From JBMOGA01 sp049318625 (GTDB lineage Bacteria; Pseudomonadota; Alphaproteobacteria; Rhizobiales; Hyphomicrobiaceae): a stretch of DNA of 64,000 nucleotides. Position 1 is the stretch's first letter. Each line of letters opens with the position of its first letter. Of this stretch, positions 49,623 to 58,952 are shown piece after piece. The stretch is from assembly GCA_049318625.1 (NCBI GenBank), contig JBMOGA010000013.1, positions 1 through 64,000 of the forward strand, given 5' to 3'. The translations under genes were made by a program, and so were the position numbers. The notes beneath the pieces are model-generated. The model saw only the letters and a program-made list of their open reading frames with translations, made no database searches and was not told the origin of the DNA.

Positions 49623-49934
49623 ATGTCCACAACCGCCATCATGAAGACGACGCTCGGGCTTGCGGCGATCCTGCTGGCCCTTGCCACGCCCGCGCGGGCC
49701 GCGCCCGGCGACTGCCTCGACGACTGGGGTGCGGCCTCCACCGTTGTCGCGCGCGAGCGCCTCGCCACCGTCGAGTCGGTCACCCGCCTGACGCGCGACC
49801 TGCTGTCGGCGGACGTCGTGCGCACGGCGCTGTGCCGCGACAACGATCGCTACGTCTACCGGATGGTCGTGCGCGGCCCGCGCGGACGGCTGCGCAATCT
49901 GGCCGTCGATGCCCGCCAGCCGTTCGGTCGCTAG
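49623..49934 (+). CDS. small exported protein, PepSY-like
   Basis: The 103-residue protein has a signal peptide (about 1-26, ARAAP) and a short mature part with two cysteines (GDCLDDW and ALCRDNDRY). The segment YVYRMVVRGPRGRLRNLAVDARQP resembles the end of a PepSY-type strand pair. Such proteins often sit next to PhoPQ/FeuPQ-like two-component systems, as here, and may act as their periplasmic modulators. The stop is 50 bases before the regulator gene. Confidence 0.75.
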   Translation: MSTTAIMKTTLGLAAILLALATPARAAPGDCLDDWGAASTVVARERLATVESVTRLTRDLLSADVVRTALCRDNDRYVYRMVVRGPRGRLRNLAVDARQPFGR

Positions 49935-49984
49935 TCCCCGCGCCAGCCCTCGCCTATAAGAGAGGGGAGCTGAAAGGAGCCAAC

Positions 49985-50656
49985 GTGCGCGTTCTCGTCG
50001 TCGAGGATGACCCCGATCTGAACAGACAGCTGGTCGCCGCCCTCGGGCAGGCCGGCTATGCGGTCGACAAGGCGTTCGACGGCGAGGAGGGCTACTTCCT
50101 CGGCGAGACGGAGCCTTACGACGTCGTCATCCTCGATCTCGGCCTGCCGAAGATCGACGGCATCCGCATTCTCGAGCAATGGCGCCGGATCGGCCGCAAC
50201 ATGCCGGTCATCATCCTGACCGCCCGCGACCGCTGGAGCGACAAGGTCGCCGGCATGGACGCGGGCGCCGACGACTACGTCGCCAAGCCATTCCACATGG
50301 AAGAACTGCTGGCACGCGTCAGGGCCCAGGTGCGCCGCTCCGCCGGCCACGCCAAGAGCGAGATCGAGTGCGGGCCGCTGCGTCTCGACACCAAGACCGC
50401 CCGCATCACCTGCGAAGGCCAGCCCATCAAGCTCACCTCGCACGAGTACCGGCTGCTCGCCTATCTGATGCACCACAAGGAGCGGGTGGTCTCGCGCACC
50501 GAACTGGTGGAACACCTGTACGATCAGGACTTCGATAGGGATTCCAACACGATAGAAGTCTTCATCGGGCGCCTGCGCAAGAAGATGCCGGGGGATCTCA
50601 TCAAGACCGTCCGCGGCCTCGGCTATCGCCTCAGCGACGAGCCAGATGCGTCTTAA
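49985..50656 (+). CDS. feuP: OmpR/PhoP-family response regulator, FeuP-like
   Basis: The 223-residue regulator has a receiver domain with acceptor D51 (VILDLGLPK) and a winged-helix DNA-binding domain (LTSHEYRLLAYLMHHKERVVSR, EVFIGRLRKKM). GTG 49985 is chosen because AAAGGAG lies 6 bases before it. FeuP/FeuQ regulate envelope or osmotic functions in rhizobia and map next to cycHJKL, as here. The sensor gene overlaps by 11 bases. Confidence 0.9.
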   Translation: MRVLVVEDDPDLNRQLVAALGQAGYAVDKAFDGEEGYFLGETEPYDVVILDLGLPKIDGIRILEQWRRIGRNMPVIILTARDRWSDKVAGMDAGADDYVAKPFHMEELLARVRAQVRRSAGHAKSEIECGPLRLDTKTARITCEGQPIKLTSHEYRLLAYLMHHKERVVSRTELVEHLYDQDFDRDSNTIEVFIGRLRKKMPGDLIKTVRGLGYRLSDEPDAS

Positions 50657-52025
50657 CTCTCTTGCTTTCCGGCTGTTTCTGACGGCGGCGGTATGGACGC
50701 TGCTGGTGCTGCCCGTCGCCGGACTGCTGATCTACTCGGTCTACCGCGAGGACGCCCGCACCGGCTTCGACGAGCGCCTGAAGTTCCTGCTGACGGTCGT
50801 TCAGGCGGACAGCATCGACCAGGCCGAGACCGAGCCCGGCCGCCCCCGCGACGTCGGCGAGCCGCTGTTCGAGATCACCCATTCCGGCTGGTACTGGCAG
50901 ATCAAGCCGCTCGACACCGGCCAGGGACGCCGCCTCGTCTCGGCCTCGCTGGCCAGCGAGCAACTGCCGTCGCCGTTCGAGAGCAAGGTGCCGACCGACG
51001 GACGCGGCACCCATTGGATGGACGCCACCGGCCCCAACGATCAGTCGATCCGCATCGCCGAGGTCATCTACACCATCGGCGACGATCCGGCCGGCCCGCG
51101 CTACTCGTTCGCCGTCGCCGGCCCCCTCGACTGGCTCGACAACCGCCTGTCCGCCTTTCGCACCCGCCTTGTCGTCGCCCTCGCGCTGGCCGGCGTCGCG
51201 CTGCTGCTGACGACCCTGCTGCAGGTCCGCTTCGGACTGGCGCCGCTGGCGAACATCGAGCGCGGGCTCGCGGCCATCCGGTCGGGCGAGGCGAGCGAAC
51301 TCAAGGGCGATCTGCCGGCAGAGATTGCGCCGCTGCAACTCGAACTCAACGCCTTGATCCAATCGAACCAGGAGATCATCGACCGCGCCCGCACCCAGGT
51401 CGGCAATCTCGCCCACGCCCTCAAGACGCCGCTCGCCGTCATCCTCAACGAGGCCCGCGAGGCCAATGCCCCGGGCGCCAAGATCGCCGAGCAGGCGACC
51501 GTGATGCGCGACCAGCTGAACCACTATCTGGACCGCGCTCGCGTCGCCGCCCGGGCCGGCACCGTCGGCCGCGTCACCGAGGTGCGCCCCGTTGTCGAAG
51601 CGCTGCAACGCGCCCTCGAGCGGATCTACCGGGACAAGGGCATCGCGATCACGGTCGAGGTGGCGCAATCCGCCCGCTTCCAGGGCGAGCGTCAGGATTT
51701 CGAGGAGATGCTCGGCAATCTCCTGGACAACGCCTGCAAATGGGCCCGCCGCGACGTCCGGCTGCGGGCCGAGATCGTCGAGCCGGCCACCCGGACGGCG
51801 GCCCGGCGCTTGCGCGTGACCATCGAGGACGATGGACCGGGACTGTCCGGCGAGCAGCGGGCCGTGCTCGGCAAGCGCGGGGTCCGCCTGGACGAAACCA
51901 AGCCGGGCTCCGGCCTCGGCCTGTCCATCGTGGCAGATCTTGCCCAGTCCTATCGCGGTGGACTAAAGCTCGAGGCGAGCCCGCTCGGCGGACTGCTGGC
52001 GCGGCTGGATCTGCCCGCCACCTGA
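50646..52025 (+). CDS. feuQ: sensor histidine kinase, FeuQ-like
   Basis: The 459-residue membrane sensor has two transmembrane helices (about 8-32 and 168-195) around a periplasmic sensor of about 130 residues, a HAMP-like linker, an H-box with phosphorylated H257 (NLAHALKTPLAV), the N-box NLLDNACKW and the G-box GSGLGLSIV. The H-box has A in place of E next to the histidine (HALKTP), as in PhoQ-like kinases. It overlaps feuP and should form a pair with it. Confidence 0.9.
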   Translation: MRLNSLAFRLFLTAAVWTLLVLPVAGLLIYSVYREDARTGFDERLKFLLTVVQADSIDQAETEPGRPRDVGEPLFEITHSGWYWQIKPLDTGQGRRLVSASLASEQLPSPFESKVPTDGRGTHWMDATGPNDQSIRIAEVIYTIGDDPAGPRYSFAVAGPLDWLDNRLSAFRTRLVVALALAGVALLLTTLLQVRFGLAPLANIERGLAAIRSGEASELKGDLPAEIAPLQLELNALIQSNQEIIDRARTQVGNLAHALKTPLAVILNEAREANAPGAKIAEQATVMRDQLNHYLDRARVAARAGTVGRVTEVRPVVEALQRALERIYRDKGIAITVEVAQSARFQGERQDFEEMLGNLLDNACKWARRDVRLRAEIVEPATRTAARRLRVTIEDDGPGLSGEQRAVLGKRGVRLDETKPGSGLGLSIVADLAQSYRGGLKLEASPLGGLLARLDLPAT

Positions 52026-52132
52026 CGTCGCGACCGGGTGCCGTCGGCCGAATTGTTGCCCGAATCTCGGCCGATGGACGGGTAATGTGGGAAAACTGCG
52101 GCTGCGATGGCCGCCGCGGAGTGGGATCGACG

Positions 52133-52600
52133 ATGACAGTCTACCGGATGGCACTCCTGGCTCTGGTCCCCGTCGTGCTTGTGGGCTGCGGACCCGACGG
52201 GCCGAGCAAGCAGGACTCGGGTCTGGTGGTCGGCGCGGTCGCCGGCGGATTGCTCGGTAGCGCGGTCGGTCGCGGCAACGGTCGCATTTTCAGCACCGCC
52301 CTCGGCGCCGTCGTCGGTGGCATCGTCGGCAGCGAGATCGGCCGGTCGATGGACAAGCAGGATCGTATCCTGGCCCAGCAGGCCGAGCTTGCGGCCTTCG
52401 AACAGGGTCCGACGGGCAAGGCCGTGCCGTGGCGCAACCCGGACAACGGTCGCTATGGGGAGGTCGTGCCCGGCAGCCCCTATCGCCGCGGTCCGGACGA
52501 TTGCCGGGACTACACCCACACCATCTATATCGATGGCCGCCCGCAGACCATGCGCGGCACCGCCTGCCGCAACAGCGACGGGTCCTGGCGCAGCGTCTGA
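52133..52600 (+). CDS. glycine-zipper surface lipoprotein (17-kDa antigen-like)
   Basis: The 155-residue protein has a lipoprotein signal (LVPVVLVGCG, acylated Cys near residue 19), then a glycine-zipper region (VVGAVAGGLLGSAVGRGNGR and GAVVGGIVGSEIGRSMD), then a small C-terminal domain with conserved cysteines and R-T-x-x-x-x-I-D-G-x (DYTHTIYIDGRPQTMRGTACR). This matches the rickettsial 17-kDa surface antigen / RT0821 type. It is probably in the outer membrane. Confidence 0.88.
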   Translation: MTVYRMALLALVPVVLVGCGPDGPSKQDSGLVVGAVAGGLLGSAVGRGNGRIFSTALGAVVGGIVGSEIGRSMDKQDRILAQQAELAAFEQGPTGKAVPWRNPDNGRYGEVVPGSPYRRGPDDCRDYTHTIYIDGRPQTMRGTACRNSDGSWRSV

Positions 52601-52658
52601 TCTTTGGCAAAGCACTGATGTTGTCAGCGGCGGCCGCTCGGCCGCCGTCGTCGATTCG

Positions 52659-52910
52659 GTGCCCGCGACGAGCCTCGAGGGGCAGATGGAGGCGCTGGCC
52701 CGCAGGAGCCCGGCTGTGGCCGCCGAGATCGTTCACGCCATGCAATCGGGGCTGACGGCTTTCATCCTGGCGAATGGCCACCGCGACGCCGGACTGAGCC
52801 TGACCTTCGTCCAGGCTCAGGAGCAGCCTGTTCGTATCGCCGAGGCGATCGAGCATACGACGCGGCGGCTCGGCATCAGTGAACGCGACGGCGTATTCCA
52901 GCCGGCCTGA
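52659..52910 (+). CDS. hypothetical protein, 83 residues
   Basis: The frame from GTG 52659 (or ATG 52686) encodes a helical, cytosolic protein: VPATSLEGQMEALARRSPAVAAEIVHAMQ and then RIAEAIEHTTRRLGISERDGV. Third-position G/C bias looks like a gene. I recognise no family. It lies between the lipoprotein and ccmI. Confidence 0.5.
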   Translation: MPATSLEGQMEALARRSPAVAAEIVHAMQSGLTAFILANGHRDAGLSLTFVQAQEQPVRIAEAIEHTTRRLGISERDGVFQPA

Positions 52911-53069
52911 CCTGCCGATGACCGGATCGAGGCCGATTTAATCTGCGTCACTTCGGTGGCGTGGCCATCGTGCGCCTTGTCTTTTGGCACTTTGAACACA
53001 TTATGCGCTAAAGCGCCGACCGGCTGAGGCTGGGCCGGCCAGGACCGTGCCCGTCGCTCGAGGTCGAGA

Positions 53070-54188
53070 ATGCTTTTCTGGCTGTTGGCAGCCGTGATGA
53101 CGGTCCTTCTGGTGCTGGCGCTGGCGCGTCCTCTGCGGACCGGTTCGGCCACCGAATCCGTCGAGGCGCCAGCCATCCGCATCTACAAGGATCAACTCGC
53201 CGAGATCGCTGCCGACGAGGCCCGCGGTCTCATCGCATCGACCGAAGCCGAGGCCGCGCGCATCGAAGTTTCGCGTCGCCTGCTCGCCGCCTCGGCCGCC
53301 GCCCAGCAGGTGGCGAAGAGCAGTGAGGTGTCGGCCCGTCTGCTGATCCAGGGCCTCGCCATCGCCTTGCCACTGACCGCGATCGCGCTTTACGTCACCC
53401 TCGGTGCCCCGGGCCTCCCGGACCGCCCCTTTGCCGTTCGCCAGACCACCGACCGGTCCGAAATCCAGGCCGCCGAGATGATCGGGCGCGTCGAGCAGCG
53501 CCTGCGCGACCACCCCGAGGACGGCCAGGGCTGGGATGTCATCGCGCCCATTTATCTGCGCATGGAGCGGTTCGACGACGCGGCGCGCGCCTATGCGCAG
53601 GCGCTGGCCATTCTCGGCGAGACGCCGAAGCGCCTGATGGGTCTCGGCGAGGCGCTGGTGATGCAGAGCGGCGGTCTGGTCACCGAGGAGGCCCGCCGCG
53701 CCTGGCAGCGGGTCGCCACACTGGTGCCCGACCATCAGGAGGCCTGGTTCTGGCTGGCGGCAGCCGACGAGCAGGACGGGCGCTTGACCGAGGCGGCCGC
53801 TGGCTACCGCCGGTTGCTCGGGGTGGCGCCGGCCGACGCACCCTGGCGGACCATGGTCCAGGAGCGCCTGAGCGAGGTCGAACGCCGCCTCGGCGTGCCG
53901 GGCGCCGCGCGCGGGCCGTCGGCCGGCGATGTCGAAGCGGCGTCGAAACTGCCCGCGGGCGAGCGCCTGCAGATGATCGAGCAGATGGTCGCCTCGCTCG
54001 CCGATCGACTGAAGAAGAACGGCGCCGATCCCGAGGGCTGGGAACGGCTGGTACAGTCCTATGCCGTGCTCGGCCGCCGCGACGATGCGCTCGGCGCGCT
54101 GAAGGACGGACGCCGGGCACTGGCGGGCGACGCCGCCGGGCTCGCACGCATGGAGGCCCTGGCCAAACGGCTCGGGCTCGAAGGTTGA
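53070..54188 (+). CDS. ccmI: c-type cytochrome biogenesis protein CcmI (CycH)
   Basis: The 372-residue protein has two N-terminal membrane helices (about 2-20 and 94-116) joined by a cytoplasmic loop with a leucine-zipper-like helix (IRIYKDQLAEIAADEARG), and a periplasmic tail of TPR repeats (about 150-360: DGQGWDVIAPIYLRMERFDDAARAYAQAL). It binds apocytochrome c for delivery to CcmFH. It is the first gene of the cycHJKL set. Confidence 0.93.
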   Translation: MLFWLLAAVMTVLLVLALARPLRTGSATESVEAPAIRIYKDQLAEIAADEARGLIASTEAEAARIEVSRRLLAASAAAQQVAKSSEVSARLLIQGLAIALPLTAIALYVTLGAPGLPDRPFAVRQTTDRSEIQAAEMIGRVEQRLRDHPEDGQGWDVIAPIYLRMERFDDAARAYAQALAILGETPKRLMGLGEALVMQSGGLVTEEARRAWQRVATLVPDHQEAWFWLAAADEQDGRLTEAAAGYRRLLGVAPADAPWRTMVQERLSEVERRLGVPGAARGPSAGDVEAASKLPAGERLQMIEQMVASLADRLKKNGADPEGWERLVQSYAVLGRRDDALGALKDGRRALAGDAAGLARMEALAKRLGLEG

Positions 54189-54204
54189 AGACGGAGGGCA
54201 CGAC

Positions 54205-54672
54205 ATGACGCGCAAACAACGGCGGGGCGTGCTGATCGGGGGCGCGGTGGCGGTGCTCGCCGTGGCCAGTCTGCTGGTGCTGTTCGCGCTCCGGGATACG
54301 ATCGTATTCTTCCGCACGCCAAGCGACGTCGCCGAGCAGGCGATCCAGCCGGGTCAGCGCTTCCGTCTCGGCGGCCTGGTTGCCGAGGGCAGCGTCAAGC
54401 GGGGGCAGGGCACCGCCATCGAATTTGCCGTGACCGATACCATCAAGACGCTTCAGGTGCGCTATACGGGGATGTTGCCCGACCTGTTCCGCGAAGGGCA
54501 GGGCGTGGTGGCCGAGGGCAAGCTCGGGGCCGACGGCACCTTCGCCGCCGACACCGTGCTCGCCAAGCACGACGAGAACTACATGCCGCCCGAGGTCGCC
54601 AAGGCTCTGAAGGAGCGGGGCGTCTTCAAGCACGCCGGACCCGACGCAAAGGGCGCCGCCAAGCCCAACTGA
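54205..54672 (+). CDS. ccmE: haem chaperone CcmE (CycJ)
   Basis: The 155-residue protein has an N-terminal membrane anchor (about 10-32) and an OB-fold domain. The covalent haem-binding histidine is H122 in the motif HDENYMPPE, with Y126. It accepts haem from CcmC and passes it to CcmF. The ATG follows ccmI by 16 bases. Confidence 0.95.
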   Translation: MTRKQRRGVLIGGAVAVLAVASLLVLFALRDTIVFFRTPSDVAEQAIQPGQRFRLGGLVAEGSVKRGQGTAIEFAVTDTIKTLQVRYTGMLPDLFREGQGVVAEGKLGADGTFAADTVLAKHDENYMPPEVAKALKERGVFKHAGPDAKGAAKPN

Positions 54673-54682
54673 GGAGCCGCAA

Positions 54683-56674
54683 ATGATCGTCGAGCTCGGC
54701 CATTTCGCACTCGTGCTCGCGCTGTTGACGGCGCTGATCCAGATGGTGCTGCCGGCCTACGGAGCCCATGTCGGCGACGGCCGCCTGATGCGCTTGGGCA
54801 CCACGGCGGCGTTCGCCCAGCTCGCTCTCGTGCTGGTCTCGTTCCTAGCGCTGACCGATGCCTACGTCGGCTCGGATTTCTCCGTGCTCAACGTGGTCAT
54901 GAACTCGCACACCACCAAGCCGCTGCTCTACCGGATCTCCGGCGTGTGGGGCAATCACGAGGGGTCGATGCTGCTGTGGCTGCTGATGCTGGCGGCCTTC
55001 GGTGCGCTCGTGGCCGCCTTCGGCAACAATCTGCCCGCGACGCTGAAGGCCCGCGTGTTGGCCGTCCAGGCCTCGATCGCCGTCGCCTTCGCGCTGTTCG
55101 TGCTGCTGACGTCCAACCCGTTCCAGCGCATCGATCCGGCGCCGCTCGAGGGGCAGGGTCTCAATCCGATCCTCCAGGACCCTGCGCTCGCCTTCCATCC
55201 CCCGTTCCTCTATGCCGGCTACGTCGGCTTCTCGATCGCCTTCTCCTTCGCCGTCGCCGCCCTCATCGAAGGGCGCATCGACGCGGCCTGGGCGCGCTGG
55301 GTGCGGCCGTGGACGCTGGCCGCCTGGATGTGCCTGACCGTCGGCATCGCCATGGGCTCCTGGTGGGCCTACTACGAACTCGGCTGGGGCGGCTGGTGGT
55401 TCTGGGACCCGGTCGAGAACGCATCGTTCATGCCCTGGCTCGCCGGCACCGCCCTCTTGCACTCCGCCATCGTGATGGAGAAGCGCGAGTCCCTGAAGGT
55501 CTGGACGATCCTGCTCGCGATCCTCACCTTCTCGCTCAGTCTGATGGGTGCCTTCCTGGTCCGTTCGGGCGTGCTCACCTCGGTCCATGCGTTCGCCGTC
55601 GATCCCAAACGCGGCATTGCGATCCTGACCATCCTGTGCCTGTTCACCGGCGGCGCGCTGACGTTGTTCGCGGCGCGGGCCTCGGAGCTGCGCCAGGGCG
55701 GCGTGTTCGCGCCCCTGAGCCGCGAGGGCGCCCTCGTCCTCAACAACGTTTTGCTGACGACGGCCTGCGCAACGGTGTTCGTCGGCACGCTCTACCCGCT
55801 CGTGCTGGAAACATTGACCGGCGGCAAGATCTCGGTCGGCGCGCCCTACTTCAATGCCACCTTCGTGCCGCTGATGGTGCCGCTGCTGCTGGCCGTGCCG
55901 TTCGGCCCGTTCCTCGCCTGGAAGCGCGGCGACGCGGTGGCCGCCGCACAGAGGCTTTGGGCCGCCGGCGCGGTCGCGATCGCGGCCATCGTTCTGGCCT
56001 ACGCGCTGGCGTGGCGCGGACCCTGGCTCGCGCCGCTGGCCGTCGGCCTCGGCGTCTGGGTGGTGGCCGGCGCCGTCGCCGACCTTGCGCAACGGGTCAA
56101 GTTCGGCGCCGCGCCGCTGGACGAGTCCATGCGGCGGCTCGCCGGTTTGCCGCGCTCGGCCTTCGGTACCGCGATCGCCCATTTCGGTGTCGGCATGATG
56201 GTACTCGGCATCGTCGGCACGACCGCCTACCAGAGCGAGCGCATCGAGGTGATGAAAGTCGGCGACTCGATGGATCTCGCCGGTTACCGATTGGTCTTCA
56301 AGGGCGTCGCGCCCGAACGCGGCGCCAACTATCAGGCGCTGGTCGGCGTGTTCGAAGTGACGCGCGGTGGCAGCCCTGTGAACGTGCTGACGCCAGGGCG
56401 CCGCCTCTACGACAAGCCGCGCCAGTCGACCAGCGAGGCCGGCATCCACGCCGCCTGGCACGGCGACCTCTACGTCATCCTCGGTGATCCACAGGCGGGC
56501 GACACCGCCTACTCCGTGCGCGTCTATTTCAATCCGCTGGTGCGTCTGATCTGGATCGGCGCCGTCGTCATGTTCCTCGGTGGCGGCCTTTCGCTGACGG
56601 ACCGCAGGCTGCGCATCGGCGCCCCGCAGCGGGCGAGGTCCCGGCGCGGCCCCGAGCTGTCGCCCGCGCAATGA
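54683..56674 (+). CDS. ccmF: haem lyase subunit CcmF (CycK)
   Basis: The 663-residue polytopic protein has about 13-15 membrane helices and the tryptophan-rich haem-handling motif WGGWWFWDPVENASFMPWL near residue 236. Conserved histidines flank it (WGNHEGS near residue 90 and others). It ligates haem to apocytochromes with CcmH. ATG lies 10 bases after ccmE. Confidence 0.95.
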   Translation: MIVELGHFALVLALLTALIQMVLPAYGAHVGDGRLMRLGTTAAFAQLALVLVSFLALTDAYVGSDFSVLNVVMNSHTTKPLLYRISGVWGNHEGSMLLWLLMLAAFGALVAAFGNNLPATLKARVLAVQASIAVAFALFVLLTSNPFQRIDPAPLEGQGLNPILQDPALAFHPPFLYAGYVGFSIAFSFAVAALIEGRIDAAWARWVRPWTLAAWMCLTVGIAMGSWWAYYELGWGGWWFWDPVENASFMPWLAGTALLHSAIVMEKRESLKVWTILLAILTFSLSLMGAFLVRSGVLTSVHAFAVDPKRGIAILTILCLFTGGALTLFAARASELRQGGVFAPLSREGALVLNNVLLTTACATVFVGTLYPLVLETLTGGKISVGAPYFNATFVPLMVPLLLAVPFGPFLAWKRGDAVAAAQRLWAAGAVAIAAIVLAYALAWRGPWLAPLAVGLGVWVVAGAVADLAQRVKFGAAPLDESMRRLAGLPRSAFGTAIAHFGVGMMVLGIVGTTAYQSERIEVMKVGDSMDLAGYRLVFKGVAPERGANYQALVGVFEVTRGGSPVNVLTPGRRLYDKPRQSTSEAGIHAAWHGDLYVILGDPQAGDTAYSVRVYFNPLVRLIWIGAVVMFLGGGLSLTDRRLRIGAPQRARSRRGPELSPAQ

Positions 56675-56682
56675 GGTCCACC

Positions 56683-57168
56683 ATGCGAGCGACCGCTCTG
56701 GCTGGATGTCTGATGCTGGCGTTGGCGCTGATGCCCGGCGTCGCGCGGGCCGTCGAGCCGGCGGAGATCCTGCCGGATGCCGGCATGGAGCAGCGCGCCA
56801 GGGCGCTCTCGGCGGAGCTGCGCTGCCTCGTCTGTCAGAACCAGTCGATCGACGATTCCAACGCGCCCCTCGCCAAGGATCTGCGCGTCCTCGTCCGTGA
56901 GCGGCTCGTCGCCGGCGACACCGATCGTCAGGTTCTCGACTTCGTCGTCGCGCGCTACGGCGAGTTCGTACTGCTGCGCCCGCCGGTAGGCTGGCACACC
57001 CTGCTGTTGTGGCTGACGCCGCTGCTGGTGCTTTGCGCCGCGGCCGGCTGGATCGTTCTGCGCGTCAGGGCCGGCCGGGACGCGGTGCCCGAGGCCGCAT
57101 TGTCGCCCGACGAGCGCCGCCGCCTGCAGGCGCTGCTCGCCGAGCCGGACGACGCGGCGCCGCGCTGA
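56683..57168 (+). CDS. ccmH: cytochrome c biogenesis protein CcmH (CycL)
   Basis: The 161-residue protein has a signal peptide, the redox-active motif RCLVCQN (cysteines 48 and 51 from this start) and a C-terminal membrane helix. GAGG lies 6 bases before ATG 56683, but ATG 56671, which overlaps the ccmF stop, is equally possible. There is no ccmG here; in rhizobia ccmG (cycY) is usually with ccmABCD elsewhere. This is the short, single-domain CcmH (CcmL) type. Confidence 0.93.
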   Translation: MRATALAGCLMLALALMPGVARAVEPAEILPDAGMEQRARALSAELRCLVCQNQSIDDSNAPLAKDLRVLVRERLVAGDTDRQVLDFVVARYGEFVLLRPPVGWHTLLLWLTPLLVLCAAAGWIVLRVRAGRDAVPEAALSPDERRRLQALLAEPDDAAPR

Positions 57169-57233
57169 GCGGCCGCATTACCAAACCGTAAGGCGCCGGC
57201 AACGGTGCTGTAAGGCGGCGACCCCTATTGGTG

Positions 57234-57254
57234 CAGGAAGAAGGTTCCTTCCTG
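57234..57254. promoter_or_regulatory. inverted repeat upstream of degP
   Basis: CAGGAAG (57234-57240) and CTTCCTG (57248-57254) form a perfect 7-base inverted repeat with a 7-base spacer, 23 bases before the degP ATG. It could be an operator or an mRNA hairpin near the ribosome binding site. Confidence 0.45.
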
Positions 57255-57276
57255 CGACAAAAACGAGGTCGAGATC

Positions 57277-58860
57277 ATGCAATCCACGTCAACCGCCCCG
57301 GCCGCGTTCGCGGCCAGCAAGCGCAACCGCCGCCTCGCCGCCGGTCTGTTGGGCGCGAGCGTTCTGGCGTTTGCCGCGGTCGGCGCCTCCCTCCCGGGCA
57401 GCGCCCAGCTGAAGCCGGAAGACTCGGTCATGACCCCGATGGGTCGGGCCCCTCTGAGTTTCGCCGACATCGTCGAGCGCGTGAAGCCGGCCGTCGTGTC
57501 GATCAGCGTGCGCAGCGGCGGCGATGACAAGGTCGCCAAGAACGCGCCGGGCAACCGCAAGCGCGGCGAGGGCGGCAACATCCCCGGTCTGCCCGAGGAT
57601 CACCCGCTGAACGAATTCTTCAAGAACCTCCCGCGCGAGTTCGGCGGTCCCGGCACCCCCGGCGCCCCCGGCGGGCGTGGCAACCGGCCGACCCAGTCGC
57701 AGGGCTCGGGCTTCGTTATCTCGGCCGACGGTTACATCGTCACCAACAACCATGTGATCGAGGGCGGCGGCAAGATCCAGGTCGCGTTCGACGAGACCCG
57801 CAAGTTCGACGCCGAGCTGATCGGCAGCGACTCCCGCACCGATCTCGCGCTGTTGAAGATCAAGGCCGACTCCCCGCTGCCGTTCGTCAAGTTCGCAACC
57901 AAGGACAACCGCGTCGGCGATTGGGTGATCGCGGTCGGTAACCCCTTCGGTCTCGGCGGCACGGTGACGGCGGGCATCATCTCCGCCCAGGGCCGTGACA
58001 TCGGCTCGGGTCCCTACGACTACCTGCAGATCGACGCGGCCGTGAACCGCGGCAACAGCGGCGGCCCGACCTTCAACCTCGCGGGCGAGGTGATCGGCGT
58101 CAACACCGCCATCTACAGCCCGTCGGGCGGCAACGTCGGCATCGCCTTCGCAGTGCCCGCCAAGACCGCCACAGTGGTTGTCGAGCAGCTGAAGTCCAAG
58201 GGGTCCGTCAGCCGCGGCTGGCTCGGCGTCAAGATCCAGAACATCGACGAGGACACCGCCGCGAGCCTCGGCCTTGCCGATGCCAAGGGTGCCCTCGTCA
58301 ACGAGGTGACCCCCAACGGGCCGGCGGTGGCCGCCGGCCTCAAGACCCAGGATGCGATCCTCTCGGTCAACGGCCAGCAGATCGACGACAGCCGCGATCT
58401 CGCCCGCAAGATCGCCGAGTTCTCGCCCAATACGACGGTCGACGTGAAGGTGCTGCGCGCCGGCAAGGAGCAGGTCGTCAAGGTCAAGCTCGGTACCTTT
58501 CCGAACTCCCGCGAAGAACTCGCCAAGCTCGAGGACGTTCCCCCCGCCAAGCCGAGCAACAACACCGAAATGGGCGCCCTCGGCCTGATGCTCGCCCCGG
58601 CCGGCGGCCCGGCCGCGCCCAAGGAGGGCGTGTCGATCGCCGACGTCAACGCCGGCTCCGATGCCGCCACCAAGGGCCTCAAAACGGGTGATGTGATCCT
58701 CGAGGTGAACAGCCAGAAGGTGACCAGCGCCACCGACGTCGAGGCAGAGGTGAAGAAGGCCCAGCAACTGGGACGCCGCGCCGTCCTGCTGAGCATCAAG
58801 TCCGGCGAACAGCGCCGCGTCGTGCCGGTCCAGCTGTCGCAGGACAGCAAGAAGGGCTGA
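57277..58860 (+). CDS. degP: periplasmic serine protease DegP/MucD-like
   Basis: The 527-residue HtrA protease has an N-terminal membrane or signal segment (about 20-45), a Gly/Pro-rich flexible insert (about 80-135), a trypsin-like domain with triad H159 (TNNHVI), D189 (RTDLALL) and S261 (NRGNSGGPT), and two PDZ domains. Its position after cycHJKL is the rhizobial degP locus. The insert and longer size distinguish it from the 43,810 paralogue. Confidence 0.95.
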   Translation: MQSTSTAPAAFAASKRNRRLAAGLLGASVLAFAAVGASLPGSAQLKPEDSVMTPMGRAPLSFADIVERVKPAVVSISVRSGGDDKVAKNAPGNRKRGEGGNIPGLPEDHPLNEFFKNLPREFGGPGTPGAPGGRGNRPTQSQGSGFVISADGYIVTNNHVIEGGGKIQVAFDETRKFDAELIGSDSRTDLALLKIKADSPLPFVKFATKDNRVGDWVIAVGNPFGLGGTVTAGIISAQGRDIGSGPYDYLQIDAAVNRGNSGGPTFNLAGEVIGVNTAIYSPSGGNVGIAFAVPAKTATVVVEQLKSKGSVSRGWLGVKIQNIDEDTAASLGLADAKGALVNEVTPNGPAVAAGLKTQDAILSVNGQQIDDSRDLARKIAEFSPNTTVDVKVLRAGKEQVVKVKLGTFPNSREELAKLEDVPPAKPSNNTEMGALGLMLAPAGGPAAPKEGVSIADVNAGSDAATKGLKTGDVILEVNSQKVTSATDVEAEVKKAQQLGRRAVLLSIKSGEQRRVVPVQLSQDSKKG

Positions 58861-58870
58861 CGCCTGCATC

Positions 58871-58906
58871 GGGGCCTGGGCGCCTGTCCGCTGGACAGCC
58901 GGCCCC
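58871..58906 (+). terminator. hairpin after degP
   Basis: GGGGCC (58871-58876) pairs with GGCCCC (58901-58906), and inside it CTGTCC/GGACAG (58884-58889 and 58893-58898) close a 3-base loop. GGCTTCTTC follows. This is a plausible terminator between degP and the regulator gene. Confidence 0.5.
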
Positions 58907-58952
58907 GGCTTCTTCATGTGTTGGGGAGACCTCCAACCGAAACCGGCCGGCG

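Noticed and set aside
54845..56671. 608-codon minus-strand frame opposite ccmF
   Set aside because: Composition is dominated by Arg, Gln, His and Glu, as expected for an antisense reading of a hydrophobic membrane protein.
56671..57168. Absence of ccmG between ccmF and ccmH as a possible gene loss
   Set aside because: In rhizobia the cycHJKL set normally lacks ccmG, which lies with ccmABCD elsewhere, so nothing is missing here.
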